A stretch of 9,104 nucleotides of DNA from an uncultured Oscillospiraceae bacterium (GTDB lineage Bacteria; Bacillota; Clostridia; Oscillospirales; Oscillospiraceae): contig CAKTIH010000092.1 of NCBI GenBank assembly GCA_934565615.1, positions 1 to 9,104 on the forward strand, written 5' to 3'. The position numbers and the translations under genes were made by a program. Below the pieces are notes generated by a model, which saw nothing but the letters and a program-made list of their open reading frames with translations, was not told the DNA's origin and ran no database searches. This document shows, piece by piece, positions 1 through 6,342 of the stretch. Positions within the stretch are counted from its first letter, which is position 1. Every line of letters begins with the position of its first letter.

Positions 1-38
1 CATCTTCATCACCCTTGTCCATTCTACCATATCTATCA
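1..38. other. Window edge, unassigned
   Basis: I see no assignable gene in this short edge. On the minus strand it contains an extended -10-like element, TGGTAGAAT (bases 21-29), just beyond the operon terminator, with only a poor -35 match inside the terminator hairpin. It could be the promoter of a further minus-strand gene lying outside the window, or simply spacer. Too little sequence is present to decide. Confidence 0.25.
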
Positions 39-68
39 GAAAAAGCCCAGCTCCAGCCGGACTTTTTC
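39..68 (-). terminator. Intrinsic terminator of the ligase operon
   Basis: Read on the minus strand, GAAAAAGTCC pairs with GGGCTTTTTC (ten pairs, one of them a U.G wobble), and GC continues the stem towards a small UGGA-type loop. The 3' arm itself provides the run of five T. The base that pairs as U.G on the minus strand becomes an A/C mismatch on the plus strand, so it fits minus-strand transcripts better. It lies about 60 bases past the acyl-CoA ligase stop codon and no other terminator candidate is nearer, apart from the hairpin at 78-101. Confidence 0.7.
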
Positions 69-77
69 GACAGACTG

Positions 78-115
78 AGGCTGCGGCACATGCCGCAGCC
101 TGTTTTCGTTTTTAT
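78..115 (+). terminator. GC-rich hairpin followed by T-rich run (plus-strand terminator-like)
   Basis: AGGCTGCGGCA (78-88) and TGCCGCAGCCT (91-101) are perfect complements, giving nine to eleven GC-rich pairs with a 2-4 base loop. On the plus strand the hairpin is followed by GTTTTCGTTTTTAT, so it would end plus-strand transcripts entering from the left. On the minus strand it is preceded by A-rich sequence and not followed by T, so it may act there as a 3' stabilising hairpin just before the terminator at 39-68. Possible bidirectional 3'-end structure. Confidence 0.6.
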
Positions 116-128
116 AAATATTACTTTA

Positions 129-1880
129 TTACTTTGCTTCGACTGTCTCGGGCTCTTCCTTGGCCTTGGCAGCGGCGATTTTTGCAAGCTCCTCTTCCTC
201 GAGCTGGCGGTACGCAACCTTGCCGACGAGGGTCTTGGGAAGCTCATCCCGGAACTCTATCTCCTTGGGCATGGCGTACTTCGCAATGTGCTTTGCGGCA
301 TAAGCCATGATCTCCTTGCGGGTCTCATCGATCGCGGGGACGCCGGGCTTGAGCATGACGAAGGCCTTGACGCGCTGCATCTTATAAGAATCGGGCACGC
401 CGATGACGCAGCTCATCTGCACCTGATCGCAGGCATCGAGGATATTCTCGAGCTGCGCGGGATAGACATTGTAGCCGGAGGTGATTATCATTCTCTTGCT
501 GCGGCCCTTGAAGTAGATGAAGCCCTCGTTGTCCATAACGCCGAGGTCGCCGGTATAGACCCAGGTCAGGCCGTCGGCATGCTTGCGCAGGGTATTGGCC
601 GTCTCCTCGGGGTGCTTTATATACTCCTTCATGACGGTGGGGCCGGCGAGCAGGATCTCGCCCTCTTCGCCGTAGGGAAGCTCCTCATCCGTGCCGGGCT
701 TAACGATCTTGATATAGGTATCCGGGAACGGCAGGCCGATGCTGCCCTCCTTGAACATATGCGTCGGAGTCAGGCAGCAGGCGGTAACGGTCTCGGTAGT
801 GCCGTAGCCCTCGCGCACCTGGACGGTGGCATGGTGGTCATAGAGGAACTTATCGAACTTCTTCTTGAGCTCGATAGACAGCGAGTCGCCGCCGGAGAAA
901 ACGCCCTTGAGGCAGCTAAGATCGGCCTTGTCCATATTGGGCAGACGCAGCAGCGCTTCATACAGCGTGGGGACACCGGCGATGAAGTTGCAGCGGTACT
1001 TGGTGATGAGCTTGGAATAGCTCTGCGCGGTGAAGCGCGGGACGAGGATGCAGCGGCCGCCCTGAGAGAGCATGGAATGAATGCATACGCCGAGGCCGAA
1101 GCCGTGGAACAGCGGCATGGCGGAGAGCATACGATCACCCGGCCGGAACATGGGGTTGGTGGCAATGATCTGCTGGCCGAGGGCGTTGAAGTTCAGGTTC
1201 GTGAGCAGGATGCCCTTGGTGGTGCCGGTGGTGCCGCCGGAATAGAGGATGGCGGCGGGGTCATCGCCCTCGCGGCTGACCTTATAGTTCCAGAAGCAGG
1301 CCTTGCCGAGACGCATGAACTCGTTCCAGCGGATGACGGGAGCGTCCTCCGGGATCTTCTTTATCTTGCGGCCCTCGGTGAGCATATAACCGGCCTTCAT
1401 GGGACGGGAGAGCTCATCACGGATGCTGGCGATAACGACGTTCACGACGCAGGTGTTCTGGCGGATGGCCTCAAACTTGCCGTAGAACTGGTCGAGGGTG
1501 ACGACGGTGACGCTCTCGGACTCGTTTATATAGAACTCAAGCTCCTTCTCGCTGGAGAGAGGATGTACCATGTTCGCGATGGCGCCGACCATGTTGACGG
1601 CATAGAACATGTAGATAGCCTGAGGGCAGTTCGGCATGGCAATGGTGACCTTGTCGTTCGCCCTGACGCCGAGGGTGCGCAGGCTGCGGGCGCACTTCTC
1701 TATATTCGCGACGAGGTCCTTATAAGTGGTGGAGCGCCCCATGAAATCGAAGGCGATATTGTTCGGATACTGCTCGGCGATCTTTTCGACCGCCTCGACC
1801 ATTGAGCCCTGAAAATAATCCAGCGTGGCAGGAACATCGCCAAGGCTGTTGAGCCAGGGCCTTTTTGCTGTGATCTCCAT
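129..1880 (-). CDS. AMP-forming acyl-CoA ligase (long-chain fatty acid/aryl acid-CoA ligase family)
   Basis: The 583-residue protein belongs to the ANL adenylating superfamily, which activates a carboxylic acid with ATP to acyl-AMP and then transfers it to CoA. Visible motifs in order are the phosphate-binding loop YSGGTTGTTKG (213-223), GYGTTE (358-363), YTGD (442-445), the hinge segment GRSKRMIITSGYNVYP (459-474) and the C-terminal PKTLVGK, whose Lys554 is in the position of the catalytic adenylation lysine. The length is normal for the family and no signal peptide is seen, so it is cytoplasmic. The phosphate loop is slightly atypical (GGTTGTTKG rather than SGTTGxPKG). The last 20 or so residues are a charged Glu/Ala/Lys tail. 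ATG at 1880 is preceded by AAGGA with a 6-base gap. It lies 19 bp after the E2-like gene, so the two are probably cotranscribed. The substrate cannot be read from sequence; a medium- or long-chain fatty acid is only the family's commonest case. Confidence 0.9.
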   Translation of the reverse strand: MEITAKRPWLNSLGDVPATLDYFQGSMVEAVEKIAEQYPNNIAFDFMGRSTTYKDLVANIEKCARSLRTLGVRANDKVTIAMPNCPQAIYMFYAVNMVGAIANMVHPLSSEKELEFYINESESVTVVTLDQFYGKFEAIRQNTCVVNVVIASIRDELSRPMKAGYMLTEGRKIKKIPEDAPVIRWNEFMRLGKACFWNYKVSREGDDPAAILYSGGTTGTTKGILLTNLNFNALGQQIIATNPMFRPGDRMLSAMPLFHGFGLGVCIHSMLSQGGRCILVPRFTAQSYSKLITKYRCNFIAGVPTLYEALLRLPNMDKADLSCLKGVFSGGDSLSIELKKKFDKFLYDHHATVQVREGYGTTETVTACCLTPTHMFKEGSIGLPFPDTYIKIVKPGTDEELPYGEEGEILLAGPTVMKEYIKHPEETANTLRKHADGLTWVYTGDLGVMDNEGFIYFKGRSKRMIITSGYNVYPAQLENILDACDQVQMSCVIGVPDSYKMQRVKAFVMLKPGVPAIDETRKEIMAYAAKHIAKYAMPKEIEFRDELPKTLVGKVAYRQLEEEELAKIAAAKAKEEPETVEAK

Positions 1881-1899
1881 AATTGATCCTTCTTTCTGT

Positions 1900-2778
1900 T
1901 TAATACTCTACGGGAGTGCTGAAGGGCTGCTCAAGAAGCTCGGGGTTCTCCATAAGCTTTTTGAGCAGGCGCACGGTGCCGGAATAATAGTACCCGTCGC
2001 CGATGCGCTCATCGACCGTGAGGCCGAGACCGATGACCGGGCGCACAGTATAGCTGCCGTCCTCATGCCATTCGGGAGCAAGATGCTTCTTTCCGATGAC
2101 GCAGAAGAAGGAGTTCGTGCCCCAGTTGTTCAGATGGTGATACCCGCTCTGAAGGCCGATGGAGCCAAGGTTCGTGAGGAATATCGAGGCATAGTTCGGG
2201 TCAGCCTTGATAAGGTCAAAGGGAACCTTGCCGCGGTGGTCAAGGAAGAAGAGGATATTCACGACTATCTTGAGCATCCAGTGCGGCAGACGGACGAGCT
2301 TATCCATAAAGTCACTGGAGTTGTCCTTAACGTCATCGCGGCGGCACTGGTATATCTCTTCCAGAATGGAGGTGTGGAGGGTGTCGATGGTATCGTCCCC
2401 ACCGTAGTGCTTATAGGCAAGGCCTTCTTCGGAGGAGTCGGCAAAGTGCTTCTTCACGACGAAGGCGACGGAGATATGGTCGCGCTCATAGACGCGGTTG
2501 CCGGAGATGAAGCGGTTCATGCGCGGGCGCAGCACAAAGCACTTGACAAGCGCCGCCATGATTATGTGGAAGTAATTATACTTATCCTTTTCAAGCCCCT
2601 CGTTCTTCTTGGCGAGATATTCGTCTATCGGGCGCAGGTCGATATCCTGCTGGATATATGCCTCGTTATCCGCGCGGTTCGGGTAGAGGAAGGCGATGAA
2701 CTGCGCCATCGAGGGTGCTTCGTCACGAAGCCAATAGGCGTCAAAGCGGTCGCCGTGCTTTTTTTCTCTCTTCTCCAT
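1900..2778 (-). CDS. 2-oxoacid dehydrogenase E2-like (CAT-fold) acyltransferase, no lipoyl domain
   Basis: The 292-residue protein resembles the catalytic domain of E2 dihydrolipoamide acyltransferases and chloramphenicol acetyltransferase. Support comes from the segment TNLGSIGL (202-209), then VIGK (227-230), then GLGLTVDERIGDG (250-262), which sits where E2 enzymes carry DHRxxDG near the C terminus. The lipoyl and peripheral-subunit-binding domains are absent, so it is not an ordinary pyruvate dehydrogenase component, and no E1 or E3 gene is nearby. The active-site histidine of HxxxDG is replaced by Glu257, while Asp261-Gly262 remain. It may therefore be a variant acyltransferase, a regulatory or structural protein, or a subfamily with altered chemistry. 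ATG at 2778 has an AGAGG element upstream and its own promoter. It is first in a two-gene unit with the acyl-CoA ligase, suggesting it uses or handles the acyl-CoA product. The fold is fairly certain, the role is not. Confidence 0.75.
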   Translation of the reverse strand: MEKREKKHGDRFDAYWLRDEAPSMAQFIAFLYPNRADNEAYIQQDIDLRPIDEYLAKKNEGLEKDKYNYFHIIMAALVKCFVLRPRMNRFISGNRVYERDHISVAFVVKKHFADSSEEGLAYKHYGGDDTIDTLHTSILEEIYQCRRDDVKDNSSDFMDKLVRLPHWMLKIVVNILFFLDHRGKVPFDLIKADPNYASIFLTNLGSIGLQSGYHHLNNWGTNSFFCVIGKKHLAPEWHEDGSYTVRPVIGLGLTVDERIGDGYYYSGTVRLLKKLMENPELLEQPFSTPVEY

Positions 2779-2824
2779 AAAAACCTCTCGTTAATTATTT
2801 GTTATAGATTTGCTGCCAATCGTC

Positions 2825-2853
2825 AGTATAAAATGGTTCAATGCAAAATGCAA
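2825..2853 (-). promoter_or_regulatory. Sigma-A promoter of the E2-like/ligase operon
   Basis: On the minus strand TTGCAT (-35, 2848-2853) is separated by exactly 17 bp from TATACT (-10, 2825-2830). The predicted start is near 2818, leaving a leader of about 40 bases before ATG 2778. The -35 lies inside a tandem repeat AATGCAA AATGCAA (2840-2853, plus-strand reading), a possible operator. Confidence 0.75.
2840..2853. repeat. Tandem heptamer AATGCAA x2 over the -35 element
   Basis: Two adjacent perfect copies of AATGCAA (2840-2846 and 2847-2853) cover the -35 and part of the spacer of the promoter at 2825-2853. A direct repeat at this position could be a repressor site, but chance in AT-rich sequence is also possible. 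Confidence 0.4.
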
Positions 2854-2873
2854 CAAATTTTTTAATCTTTTTA

Positions 2874-2905
2874 CTTAAGATTTACTTTATATAATAAATC
2901 TTAAG
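2874..2905 (-). repeat. Perfect 11-bp inverted repeat at the end of the membrane-protein operon
   Basis: CTTAAGATTTA (2874-2884) and TAAATCTTAAG (2895-2905) are exact reverse complements around a 10-base loop. The hairpin includes the TAA stop codon (2882-2884) and the last codons of the membrane protein. The stem is AT-rich and on the minus strand it is followed by A-rich, not T-rich, sequence, so it is not a canonical intrinsic terminator. It could mark an mRNA 3' end or be a protein-binding palindrome between two units. The inner sequence AAATCTTAAGATTT (2896-2909) is itself a perfect palindrome. Confidence 0.6.
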
Positions 2906-4591
2906 ATTTGTCTCCTCACTCAACGGCTCGACCGGGACGGCGACGGCGTCGGGGTCATAGTAGGTGTTTATGTGCTTCATTGTCCGCTCGATGTTGTTGT
3001 CGATGATATAGATATCCTCCCGGCCGACGATATCGCGGAACGGGTTTTCTATACCGTGGCTCTCGAGCAGCTCCTCGATAACGGGGTGGTGCATGCTCCA
3101 GCCGCCGATCTGCACGAGCTTATCGGCATAGCCGGCGGGCGGAGTTTCAAGAGGGCTGTAGAGCGAGTGATCGATAGACCACGTCGTGAAGAAATAGAAA
3201 TGCTCATTATCGGCGAGCAGAGTCTCTATTGCAGCCTTCTCCGAGGATTTGTCCTCAATGGTGTTATGGCTGTCATACAGGCAATAGGCGCGGTTCGCGC
3301 GGCAGCTTATGAACAGGCTCGTGCATAGCAGGGCGAGGAGCAGCAGAGGCTCACCGCGCAGCTTATCTTCATCCAGAAGCATGGAGGTGACGAGCGCCAT
3401 AGACAGGAAGATGCCGATATCGATGCGGTTTGCAAGGTAGCGGTCGATATAGATAAAGACCATGTACACGATGAAGAACAGCCCAAGAGTATAGATGAGC
3501 GTTATCCAGTCCTCCGCCCGGCGGCGCGAGCAGGCAAGCCACAGCAGCAGCATGAGCGCAAAACCGGCAAAGGGCCGGTCAAGGCAGAAGCCGTGGAAAC
3601 ATTTACCGAGGAATATGCCAAGGCACTCGCCAAGGCTCTTGCGCTGGTACTCGGTGTCCCGCGCGGCGATAATGGTATCGATATTCTCCTGGGTGAACTT
3701 CTCGGTATCATAGAAGTCCCAGCCGTCTATCATCTTGAGGAAGTTTTCGTCAATGCCGATGGAGTCATAGACGTCCTTCAGGCGGTCGTACTTCGGCAGC
3801 TCGAAGTCCACGAGCTGGCAGCGGGCGGTGTCAAACTCCGTATACGCCTTGACATAGGGGCGCTTCCACATCCACTGGCTGAACGCGAACAGCGCGAGCG
3901 CCGAGGCCGCCAGCAGCACAAACGGCGTGAGAAAGCGCAGCATTGGTCTGAGCACGTCCTTCGCGCTCTGCCCGCGGCGCTCGAACCATATCCTGACGAG
4001 CACATACAGGCAGCCGCCCGTCATCATCAGCGCGCAGACGCCGAAGGACTCGTACCGCCACGCAAGCCCGCACAGGCTGAGGGCAAAGCCCAGCCACAGC
4101 GGCAGCTTCATGACGCGCCCGGTCTCATTGCGCATGGCATAGAGCATGAGGAACATCCCGCTCGCCGTACCTATAGCGCCGGGCTTTGAGAAGTTGAGAC
4201 TGAGGTAACAGTCCGTGCCGAACGCGCCGAGCAGTATGACGGTCATGACGAGGGCGGGGGCGGGCTTATAGCGGCGCAGCAGCACCCAGGTTATCGCGGT
4301 GAAGCCGCAGAACATCACAAGATATTCACAGAAGCTGTACCACGGAAAGCCCGTGCCGAACGCGCCGTAGAGCACCTTTATCAGGCAGGCGAGCACGATG
4401 TTGACGTAGGGCATCCATATAGTCCGGTGGCTGAGCTGACCGTCGACGAATTTGCTGAGAAACAGATCGTCGTTCGTCTCATACACGGGGGCAAAGCAGG
4501 TCAGCATGAGGGCGAGGAAAACAGCGTTTATAACGACGGCAGCGGCGAGCTTCACCCAGCCCCTGGTCTGCCATGCTTCTTTAAGGCGCAT
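2882..4591 (-). CDS. Polytopic membrane protein, GT-C-like, paralogue B
   Basis: About 569 residues, paralogous to the upstream gene. It has a first membrane helix at about 13-34, then an extracytoplasmic ETNDD (38-42) and FVDGQ (48-52) at the same positions as in paralogue A. Several more helices follow, then a soluble loop containing YDSIGI and SLGECLG, further helices, NRIDIG, and a C-terminal soluble domain with ETPPAGY, IGGW, FRDIVG and YYDPDA. Acidic pairs just after the first helix and many hydrophobic helices are typical of GT-C membrane glycosyltransferases that use lipid-linked sugars, but I cannot name a family, so function is inferred only. The ATG at 4609 overlaps the upstream stop and has no ribosome site. 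ATG 4591 is preceded by AAGGAGG with an 8-base gap and gives MRLKEAW, matching MTLKEKW of the paralogue, so it is preferred. The gene ends the tex unit. Confidence 0.75.
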   Translation of the reverse strand: MRLKEAWQTRGWVKLAAAVVINAVFLALMLTCFAPVYETNDDLFLSKFVDGQLSHRTIWMPYVNIVLACLIKVLYGAFGTGFPWYSFCEYLVMFCGFTAITWVLLRRYKPAPALVMTVILLGAFGTDCYLSLNFSKPGAIGTASGMFLMLYAMRNETGRVMKLPLWLGFALSLCGLAWRYESFGVCALMMTGGCLYVLVRIWFERRGQSAKDVLRPMLRFLTPFVLLAASALALFAFSQWMWKRPYVKAYTEFDTARCQLVDFELPKYDRLKDVYDSIGIDENFLKMIDGWDFYDTEKFTQENIDTIIAARDTEYQRKSLGECLGIFLGKCFHGFCLDRPFAGFALMLLLWLACSRRRAEDWITLIYTLGLFFIVYMVFIYIDRYLANRIDIGIFLSMALVTSMLLDEDKLRGEPLLLLALLCTSLFISCRANRAYCLYDSHNTIEDKSSEKAAIETLLADNEHFYFFTTWSIDHSLYSPLETPPAGYADKLVQIGGWSMHHPVIEELLESHGIENPFRDIVGREDIYIIDNNIERTMKHINTYYDPDAVAVPVEPLSEETNLKIYYIK

Positions 4592-4608
4592 TGTCCTTCC
4601 CTCCTTCA
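4592..4608 (-). promoter_or_regulatory. Ribosome binding site that fixes the start at 4591
   Basis: On the minus strand AAGGAGG (4606-4600) lies 8 bases before ATG 4591 and starts at the last base of the upstream TGA stop (4608-4606). Translational coupling between the two membrane proteins is therefore likely. The alternative ATG at 4609 has no purine-rich site before it. Confidence 0.75.
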
Positions 4609-6306
4609 TCCGGTGATGCGGTAAATTTCAAGTCCGGTCTCGGTGCTCAGCGGCTCTACAAGCTCCGCCGAGGCGTCCGGATCGTAGTATTCGTTTATGA
4701 ATCTGACTGTGAGGTCAATGTCGTCATCGATGATATAAACATTGTCCTTACCGACGATATCGCGGTAGGGGTTCACAACGCCGTAGTCCGCCATCGTGCG
4801 GGCAACGATGGGGTTCTGCGCAAGCCAGCCGCCGATGGTGACGATCCTGTCCCAATAGCCGTCGGGCGGGGTCTCAAAGGCAGAGTATATGGCCTTGTCG
4901 AGCGGGTCTACCTTGCAGAGATACAGGCAGTCGTTATCCTCAAGGAGCGTATCGACAGCCTGCTTGAGTTCGCTCTTGTCCTCGACCAGGCTGTGAGAGC
5001 CGAAGCGGTAATCCGCGCGGCTGTACATATAGCTTGTGAACAGAGCACAGAGGAGCAGCAGCGCGGAGAGCACACGCTCCTTATCGAGCAGTTCCTTTTT
5101 CAGCGTCCAGATCAGGACGGTGATGACCGCCATGAAAAGTCCCATATCCACGCGGTCGACAAGATAGCGCCCACGGCGGATAAGATAGAGATAGAAAACG
5201 CAGAACATGCCGATCTCCGCAGCAAAGGTGAACCAGCCGCGCAGGTCATGCTCCCCGCATGCAAGCCAGAGGGCGAACACGATGAGCAGCAGGTACACGG
5301 CCTGATGCTCAAAAAAGCGCACCGTGCAGGTATCGAGCAGCTTGCCGAGACACTCGCCAAGGCTCGGCGCGGGCTTCGCCTCGTCCCGGGCGGCGGTTAT
5401 GGCGTCAATGGTCTCCTTATTAAAAAGGTCGGGATCATAGAAGTTCCAGCTTTGCAGGACCTCGACCGCCGTCTCGCTCAAGCCGAGGCTGTCATACGCG
5501 TCGGGAATTTCCTCATAGGCGGGGATGCCGTAGTCGGTCAGGGCGATGCGCGAATCGTCAAAGCGGCGGTAGGTGCCCCACTCGCCGCGGCTCCAGACAG
5601 CGCCGTCGAATGCGTAGAGCCCCGCGGCGATGACCAGCACGGCGGCAAAGGGCAGAATATAGCGCACGATCACGGAGAGCTTTTTCTCGATCCCCTTGTC
5701 CGCAAGGACGCCCCAGATATATCTCAGGCCGAGCACCGACATCAGAGCCGCGCAGGGCAGAAACTCCATAAAGCGCAGCATCGCGCCGAAGATGACGAGC
5801 ACACCGCCGAGAATGACCGGCAGCGCGCGGCGGCCCTTCGCGCAAAACTCCATCGCGTGGAGCATCAGCGCAAGCCCCGCGATGGTGCAGACGGCGGCGG
5901 TCTTGGTATAGCTGATGCAGGTATAGCTGTCAACGCCGATGAGCACGAGCACTATAACGGTCAGCACCGCTCCCTGCCACGCGCGCAGGCGCTCGAACAT
6001 GATCCATGTCAGCGCCGTGAAGCCCGTGAAGAGCAGGGCATACTGAAGGATCGTGAACCACGGGAGCGTATCGCCGAGCATGTACAGGCCCTTGAGCAGG
6101 GTCGTGAGCGCATAATTCATATAAGGAATATGCGCGTCCTTAATGGACATCTGCCCGTCGACAAAGGCGGCAAGGGTCTGATCGTCATTGCTCTCAAAGC
6201 CCGCCCGGACAACAACGAGCATGCAGGCAAGCACAAGGGCGTTGAGCAGCACCGCGCCGAGCAGGCGAAGCTTCGCGCCGGAGTTCCATTTTTCTTTAAG
6301 AGTCAT
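4606..6306 (-). CDS. Polytopic membrane protein, GT-C-like, paralogue A
   Basis: 566 residues with about eleven hydrophobic helices: roughly 14-34, 83-104, 111-129, 135-152, 161-179, 182-200, 213-233, then a soluble loop of about 100 residues (234-333), then about 335-350, 357-376, 386-401 and 411-428. A soluble C-terminal domain covers about 430-566. Conserved with the neighbour are SNDD/TNDD (39-42), FVDGQ (48-52), SLGECLG, DRVDMG (384-389), ETPPDGY, IGGW, YRDIVG and YYDPDA. The NDD acidic pair after the first helix suggests a GT-C-type glycosyltransferase acting at the outer membrane face, but no family is recognised with certainty. Other possibilities are a flippase partner or a surface-polymer enzyme. 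ATG 6306 has AGGAGG nearby. It lies 36 bp after tex and 14 bp before its paralogue's start, so all three are probably cotranscribed. Confidence 0.75.
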   Translation of the reverse strand: MTLKEKWNSGAKLRLLGAVLLNALVLACMLVVVRAGFESNDDQTLAAFVDGQMSIKDAHIPYMNYALTTLLKGLYMLGDTLPWFTILQYALLFTGFTALTWIMFERLRAWQGAVLTVIVLVLIGVDSYTCISYTKTAAVCTIAGLALMLHAMEFCAKGRRALPVILGGVLVIFGAMLRFMEFLPCAALMSVLGLRYIWGVLADKGIEKKLSVIVRYILPFAAVLVIAAGLYAFDGAVWSRGEWGTYRRFDDSRIALTDYGIPAYEEIPDAYDSLGLSETAVEVLQSWNFYDPDLFNKETIDAITAARDEAKPAPSLGECLGKLLDTCTVRFFEHQAVYLLLIVFALWLACGEHDLRGWFTFAAEIGMFCVFYLYLIRRGRYLVDRVDMGLFMAVITVLIWTLKKELLDKERVLSALLLLCALFTSYMYSRADYRFGSHSLVEDKSELKQAVDTLLEDNDCLYLCKVDPLDKAIYSAFETPPDGYWDRIVTIGGWLAQNPIVARTMADYGVVNPYRDIVGKDNVYIIDDDIDLTVRFINEYYDPDASAELVEPLSTETGLEIYRITG

Positions 6307-6336
6307 GTGTCCTCCTTTTTCCTCTTTGCGGAGGCG
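6307..6336 (-). promoter_or_regulatory. Possible ribosome-site-sequestering hairpin before paralogue A
   Basis: In the 36-base gap after tex, CCTCC (6334-6330, minus-strand order) can pair with the ribosome site GGAGG (6315-6311) across a 14-base loop. This could reduce translation of the membrane protein relative to tex. The stem is only five pairs, so support is modest. There is no terminator in this gap. Confidence 0.3.
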
Positions 6337-6342
6337 GGAGTT

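Noticed and set aside
15..1805. Long plus-strand open frame of 596 codons opposite the ligase
   Set aside because: It mirrors the ligase gene, is rich in Asp/Glu/Leu/His/Arg without any recognisable motif, and has no ribosome site. GC-rich third positions commonly leave the opposite frame open.
1825..2865. Plus-strand open frame of 346 codons opposite the E2-like gene
   Set aside because: It covers two minus-strand genes' junction and the promoter at 2825-2853, and carries no motif.
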